Of a stretch of 8,165 nucleotides of DNA, positions 5,118-8,165 are shown one piece after another; position 1 is the first letter of the stretch; the number at the start of each line of letters is the position of its first letter. A program made the translations under genes and the position numbers. Under the pieces are notes generated by a model. The model saw only the letters and a list, made by a program, of their open reading frames with translations, searched no databases and was not told where the DNA came from. The stretch comes from an uncultured Clostridia bacterium (GTDB lineage Bacteria > Bacillota > Clostridia > Oscillospirales > Oscillospiraceae): positions 1 through 8,165 of the forward strand of contig CALZAG010000071.1 in NCBI GenBank assembly GCA_945613045.1. Reading direction: 5' to 3'.

Positions 5118-6074
5118 ATGATAGGTCCAGGTCTCAAAAAACTTGCCCGGGAAAACGGAATGAGCGTCGCTTCGGGAGTCGCTTACGGCGATTTCAGAGG
5201 CTATGCTGCAACTTTTTCCGAGGGCTCAGGCTACAAGCTTATTGCGGTCACCACAAAATTTCCCGACGAGCAGGCCGAAAACAGCTTCATGGACGAGCTG
5301 CACCGTCGGGATCTTAAAAAGGAATTTCGTGTTCAGGAACTCATTGTGTCTGACAACAGCATCGTTGTCAATTTCCATGACAGCATAGGCACCATGAAAT
5401 ACATAAGCTCTTTCTGCGACTTTTTCTTCCCTCTGCTGGCACAGTACGGCGCCTCAGGCGTCAATGTCTGCCCAGAATGCGGCGGCGAGTTTTTCGGTGA
5501 CGGGCGCTGGAAACTCATTAACGGCGCCGCGTATCATCTGCACGAAAGCTGTGCCTCAAGCATTGCCGCCGGAGCTGCCGCACAGGAGCAGGCAGCCCGC
5601 GACGCCGATACCGGCACCGTCGGCGCGGGTATCATAGGCGCTCTGCTGGGTGCGCTTTTGGGTGCGATCCCATGGGCGATCCTGCTCTATTTGGGATATT
5701 TTGCTGCCGTTGCCGGTCTTCTCATCGGCTGGCTCTCCAAAAAAGGCTATGAGCTGCTCCGCGGCAAAAGATGCAAGGCAAAGCTTTACATCGTTATCAT
5801 CGCAAGCGTTTTAAGCGTGCTCGTCGGCAACCTCGCCGTGGATTATTACAGCGTGTTCAGCCTCATCCGCGACGGCCTGCTGCCGGAGCTGACATACGGC
5901 GATGTTTTCCCCTCCCTGCTTTATCTTTTCTCCGTCGACGACGCCTACAGAACTGCTACGCTCAGCAACGTCGGCCTCGGCCTTTTGTTCGCGCTGCTCG
6001 GTACCTACGGTATTCTCAGGGATATCCGTCACGAGACCTCCGGCATGAAGATTACCGACCTGAGTCTGAGATGA
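5118..6074 (+). CDS. Membrane protein of unknown function with a Cys/His cluster and about four C-terminal helices
   Basis: I do not recognise a named family. The ATG at 5118 has GGAGG (5106-5110) seven bases before it. The 318 residues fall into three parts. Residues 1-115 are a soluble alpha/beta-like region with no hydrophobic segment long enough to span the membrane. Residues 118-145 carry C118-P-E-C121, then H140, H142 and C145, a pattern suited to a single zinc site. After an Ala-rich linker (148-165), the C-terminal half has hydrophobic stretches at about 168-190, 190-207, 223-243 and 283-300, with a Gly-rich first helix (GAGIIGALLGALLGAIP) like glycine-zipper helices. No signal peptide is present, so the N-terminal domain and metal site probably face the cytoplasm. 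It follows spoIIP by 70 bases but has its own promoter and terminator. Transport, sensing or stress roles are all open. Confidence 0.85.
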   Translation: MIGPGLKKLARENGMSVASGVAYGDFRGYAATFSEGSGYKLIAVTTKFPDEQAENSFMDELHRRDLKKEFRVQELIVSDNSIVVNFHDSIGTMKYISSFCDFFFPLLAQYGASGVNVCPECGGEFFGDGRWKLINGAAYHLHESCASSIAAGAAAQEQAARDADTGTVGAGIIGALLGALLGAIPWAILLYLGYFAAVAGLLIGWLSKKGYELLRGKRCKAKLYIVIIASVLSVLVGNLAVDYYSVFSLIRDGLLPELTYGDVFPSLLYLFSVDDAYRTATLSNVGLGLLFALLGTYGILRDIRHETSGMKITDLSLR

Positions 6075-6098
6075 TCACAACGACCATAAATGAGCATG

Positions 6099-6137
6099 AA
6101 AATGCAGCCTGTCTTGCCGATGACAGGCTGCATTTTT
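6099..6137 (+). terminator. Intrinsic terminator of the membrane protein gene (bidirectional)
   Basis: A 15-bp perfect inverted repeat: AAAATGCAGCCTGTC (6099-6113) and GACAGGCTGCATTTT (6122-6136) with an 8-base loop and TTTTT on the plus strand. It lies 24 bases after the stop codon. On the minus strand the stem is followed by TTTTCATG, a weaker U-tract that could end the candidate small RNA read from the right. Confidence 0.94.
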
Positions 6138-6213
6138 CCGCAAAAGACATGGATGATGGAATTAGGGGGATAGAAGAATTCATATGAAGCCGCTGTGCCG
6201 TCAGCAGCTTGCG
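6099..6213 (-). ncRNA. Candidate small RNA unit of about 115 bases
   Basis: On the minus strand a promoter-like pair TTGACT (6243-6248) and TAATAT (6220-6225), 17 bp apart, points into the gap. A start near 6213 would give an RNA opening with an 8-bp hairpin (AAGCTGCT at 6210-6203, AGCGGCTT at 6194-6187, loop of 8) and ending in the 6099-6137 terminator hairpin. The hairpin has a U-G wobble on the minus strand but a C/A mismatch on the plus strand, which supports minus-strand transcription. No reading frame inside has a ribosome binding site. It is insulated from the upstream gene by the terminator at 6288-6317. An alternative is a promoter for antisense RNA to the membrane protein gene. Inference only. 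Confidence 0.35.
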
Positions 6214-6287
6214 CTTATTATATTAACTTATTTGTTTTTTAAAGTCAAGCATAGTTGGTTATTTTATTTATTAAATTTTCGTTAATT

Positions 6288-6317
6288 AAAGGCGGCATCG
6301 CGGATACCGCCTTTTTT
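6288..6317 (-). terminator. Terminator of the SH3-NlpC/P60 gene (bidirectional)
   Basis: GGCGG and CCGCC (6291-6295, 6307-6311) close a stem that also contains ATC/GAT pairing, flanked by AAA on the left and TTTTTT (6312-6317) on the right. It lies 9 bases beyond the stop codon of the minus-strand gene, where the stem is followed by TTTAATTAA. The better U-tract is on the plus strand, so it can stop transcripts from both sides. Confidence 0.82.
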
Positions 6318-6326
6318 AACTAAAAA

Positions 6327-7856
6327 CTATATAATCCTCTTGGCTCCCGTGTAGTGGTTTATGTAGTAGCTTGAACCTTCCAGAGCGGTGATGCACACGC
6401 AGCCCTTGCCGGAGGAGGCGTGGATGAAGTATCCGTTGCCGATGTACATACCCACATGGCCGATAGGGTCAACGCTGTCCGAGAAGAACACAAGGTCACC
6501 GGGCTGGAGCTGGCTCTTGGATACGGACACGCCGTTGTTGGCATACTGAAGGCTTGCCCTTCGCTGGAGCTGATAGCCGTACTGCTGATAGACGTAGTAC
6601 ACAAAGCCCGAGCAGTCAAAGCCCTTGGGTGATGTGCCGCCCCAGACATACGGCGTACCGAGATATTCCTTGGCGGTAGCGACGATCTGGTCTGCCAGAG
6701 CATTGCTGGTGCCGAGCTTTACATAGTCGGCGCTGATATAGCCTTTAAGCCCCTTGTATGTGACTGCATACCAGTTGCCGGTCTGTCCCGTGACATTGAC
6801 CTGGATGCCCTTGTTGTAATAGCCTATGACCGAATAACCGGTACCCGGGCCGCTTCTCATGCGGACGCTGTTGCCGGTGATGGTACCGACGCTGTCCATG
6901 GTCTTTTCGGGCTCTGAAACTGCGGCGGAGCCGACCTTGACATAGTCCTTTTTCATGTAGCCGTACTTGCCGTTAATGCTGATCTCGTACCAGCCGTTGT
7001 ATTCGCCGCTTATCTTTACTTCGGTCCCCTTGTTGTAGCTGCCGATGACCGCGAAGTCGGTGGAGGGGCCCATCCTCATTCGGACGGCGCTTCCGTTAAC
7101 GCTTCCGCTTTTGGCAGTGCTGTAAACATTATCGGGGCTGATGCGCATATAGCTTGCGGAAACATAGCCGGTCTTGCCGTTATAGCTGACCTTATACCAG
7201 CCGTCAACGGAGCCCAGGACCTTCATTGTAACGCCGTTTGAGTAATAGCCGAGAATGCTGCTGCTCGTATTCGGCTGGCTTCTCATACGCACGCTGGTGC
7301 CGATGATCGCGCCGTTGAAGCCGCCTGTACCCGGCGTCGGCGCCGGAGTCTGCGCAGGCTTTGACGTGCCCGAGGAGGTGGCTCCGGCGGAAAGAGTCAT
7401 GTAATCGGCACTGACATAGCCGGTCTTGCCACTGTAGGAAACGGCATACCAGTTGCCGGCAGCGCCGGTTATCGTCATCTGCGTACCCTTATCGTAGGTG
7501 CCTATGATGGAATAAGAGGTTCCCGCGCCGCTTCTCATGCGAACGTCGCTGCCGCTTATGGTGCCGGTGCCGAAGGAACCGCTGACCTTGCCGGCGGCGC
7601 TGAGATACTGCGCAGAGGCATAGCCGACGGTATTGTTGTAAACTATCTTGCTCCAGCCGTTTGATGTGGACTGGACAATTACCTCCGCGCCCTTGGGCAT
7701 GGTCATTATTATTGAATTGCCCGTACCCGCGCCGGTACGCATATTCAGCGCCGCAGTGGTTTTGGCTCCGCTGATCCCGGCCGCGCCCGCGGGGATAATA
7801 AACAGTGATATACTAAGTATAACTGCAAGCACTATGCTTATCGCTCGTTTTTTCAT
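6327..7856 (-). CDS. Secreted peptidoglycan peptidase: five SH3b domains plus NlpC/P60
   Basis: A 509-residue exported cell wall enzyme; NlpC/P60 domains of this type cut the D-gamma-glutamyl to diamino-acid bond in peptidoglycan stem peptides. The ATG at 7856 has GGAG (7868-7865) eight bases upstream. Residues 1-26 are a signal peptide (MKKR, hydrophobic core, AGA). Five bacterial SH3 domains follow at about 31-86, 97-156, 182-239, 251-308 and 323-381, each with a V/LxMR start and a GYxxxxY end; they probably bind the wall. A Thr/Pro/Ala-rich linker (157-180) separates domains 2 and 3. The peptidase spans about 386-509, with Cys415 in FDCSGFVYYVY, His467 in GHVGMYIG and His479 in YFIHAS as the catalytic triad. 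Overall design resembles clostridial and Bacillus endopeptidases of the CwlS/LytF/p60 kind, but with SH3b rather than LysM repeats. It has its own promoter and terminator. Confidence 0.95.
   Translation of the reverse strand: MKKRAISIVLAVILSISLFIIPAGAAGISGAKTTAALNMRTGAGTGNSIIMTMPKGAEVIVQSTSNGWSKIVYNNTVGYASAQYLSAAGKVSGSFGTGTISGSDVRMRSGAGTSYSIIGTYDKGTQMTITGAAGNWYAVSYSGKTGYVSADYMTLSAGATSSGTSKPAQTPAPTPGTGGFNGAIIGTSVRMRSQPNTSSSILGYYSNGVTMKVLGSVDGWYKVSYNGKTGYVSASYMRISPDNVYSTAKSGSVNGSAVRMRMGPSTDFAVIGSYNKGTEVKISGEYNGWYEISINGKYGYMKKDYVKVGSAAVSEPEKTMDSVGTITGNSVRMRSGPGTGYSVIGYYNKGIQVNVTGQTGNWYAVTYKGLKGYISADYVKLGTSNALADQIVATAKEYLGTPYVWGGTSPKGFDCSGFVYYVYQQYGYQLQRRASLQYANNGVSVSKSQLQPGDLVFFSDSVDPIGHVGMYIGNGYFIHASSGKGCVCITALEGSSYYINHYTGAKRII
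6714..7766 (-). repeat. Five SH3b-coding repeats
   Basis: The SH3b units recur about every 55-80 codons. Units 2 (residues 97-156) and 5 (323-381) are closest: both read VRMRSG-GT-YS-IG-Y-KG, then NWYAV-Y and GY-SADY. This similarity shows at base level too (CTTCTCATGCG at about 6853 and 7533), suggesting duplication within the gene. Such repeats can expand or contract by recombination. Confidence 0.8.
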
Positions 7857-7902
7857 GTTGAATTCTCCGTAAATTATGCTTAATATGTCAAAACGTAATC
7901 AA

Positions 7903-7931
7903 ATTGTAACATAAAGGGCGAATTATGTCAA
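7903..7931 (-). promoter_or_regulatory. Strong sigma-A promoter of the SH3-NlpC/P60 gene
   Basis: On the minus strand, TTGACA (7926-7931) and TACAAT (7903-7908) are 17 bp apart, with TGT before the -10 as an extended -10. The start would fall near 7896, about 40 bases before the start codon. A second TTGACATA occurs exactly 40 bp downstream (7886-7891) without a matching -10; it lies in the early leader. Confidence 0.85.
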
Positions 7932-8165
7932 CATCCTAAGCTTACCAATACGGTTATCTGATGTAAAAATTCTATGAATTCGGGAAAAATCCGCCGAACA
8001 ACAATATATTGTGCCGAGAGAAATATTTTACAAATAGTTATTGTATATGGGGCCGAGAACGTGTAATTTACGGTTTTCTTTTACCAAGCTTTATGCTATA
8101 CTGTCAGCATAGAAAACAGTATGGACGCGTTAAACGGCTTTCGTCCGGCTCTTAAAGGCAGCCGG
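7932..8165. other. AT-rich intergenic region running off the window, no complete gene
   Basis: Nothing here reads as a protein with a ribosome binding site. It contains a 12-bp perfect palindrome ACAATATATTGT (8001-8012), two GCCGAGA copies (8014-8020 and 8053-8059) and, at the right end, a plus-strand promoter leading into GC-richer, hairpin-forming sequence described separately. Confidence 0.6.
8074..8102 (+). promoter_or_regulatory. Probable extended -10 promoter for a gene or RNA beyond the right edge
   Basis: TGC-TATACT (8094-8102) is a good extended -10; the -35 at 17 bp is poor (TTTTCT, 8074-8079). Transcription would start near 8109 and enter a segment able to form GGACG/CGTCC (8123-8127 with 8142-8146) or, overlapping it, CCGGCT/AGCCGG (8145-8150 with 8160-8165). 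This could be the beginning of a structured leader, but too little is present to assign a class. Confidence 0.5.

Noticed and set aside
6184..6285. Plus-strand frame of 33 codons, rich in hydrophobic residues
   Set aside because: The only purine-rich site (AGGGGG) is about 14 bases before the ATG, and no plus-strand promoter was found; AT-rich DNA readily encodes such residues.
8121..8165. Open frame from an ATG to the right edge
   Set aside because: There is no ribosome binding site and only 15 codons are visible; it lies about 12 bases after the predicted transcript start and overlaps hairpins.

Overview
This window looks like chromosomal DNA of a spore-forming Firmicute of the class Clostridia, probably a gut-type relative of the Oscillospiraceae. 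The evidence is a SpoIIP sporulation enzyme, a DUF1002 (YpuA-like) secreted protein, a SleB-type cell wall hydrolase, a TSCPD protein typical of Clostridia, an SH3-NlpC/P60 peptidase, a glycine riboswitch, clear sigma-A promoters and strong GGAGG ribosome binding sites. Genes look moderately GC-rich while the intergenic stretches are very AT-rich. No transposase, integrase, tRNA, rRNA or CRISPR array was seen.

Layout from left to right. The left edge cuts an alanine/glycine:cation symporter (minus strand). Its leader carries a single-aptamer glycine riboswitch followed by an intrinsic terminator, so amino-acid uptake is probably controlled by glycine through termination. Diverging from it is a secreted DUF1002 protein (751-1620, plus) with its own terminator. 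Convergent to that is rsmG (1697-2398, minus), whose promoter overlaps the terminator of the gene before it. That gene is an exported stalk-domain plus SleB-type hydrolase (2483-3328, minus). An AT-rich 354-base gap rich in small dyads follows, then a small TSCPD protein (3683-3925, minus) bracketed by a 12-bp inverted repeat. Next on the plus strand come spoIIP (4094-5047, GTG start) and a four-helix membrane protein of unknown function with a Cys/His cluster (5118-6074) that has its own extended -10 promoter. A short gap holds back-to-back terminators and what looks like a small-RNA unit on the minus strand. The last gene is a 509-residue protein with five SH3b domains and an NlpC/P60 peptidase (6327-7856, minus), driven by a near-consensus promoter. 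The final 300 bases hold that promoter and, at the very edge, a plus-strand promoter leading into a structured segment cut by the window end.

The genes do not form one operon; almost every one has its own promoter or terminator. The shared theme is the cell envelope: three separate peptidoglycan-acting enzymes (SleB-type, SpoIIP, SH3-NlpC/P60), a secreted DUF1002 protein and two membrane proteins. I found no convincing new multi-gene defence or mobile system. The most unusual points are regulatory: a promoter built into a terminator stem before rsmG, a candidate small RNA at about 6099-6213 (minus), a dyad over the start site of the SleB-type gene, and a dyad over the -10 box of the riboswitch transcript.
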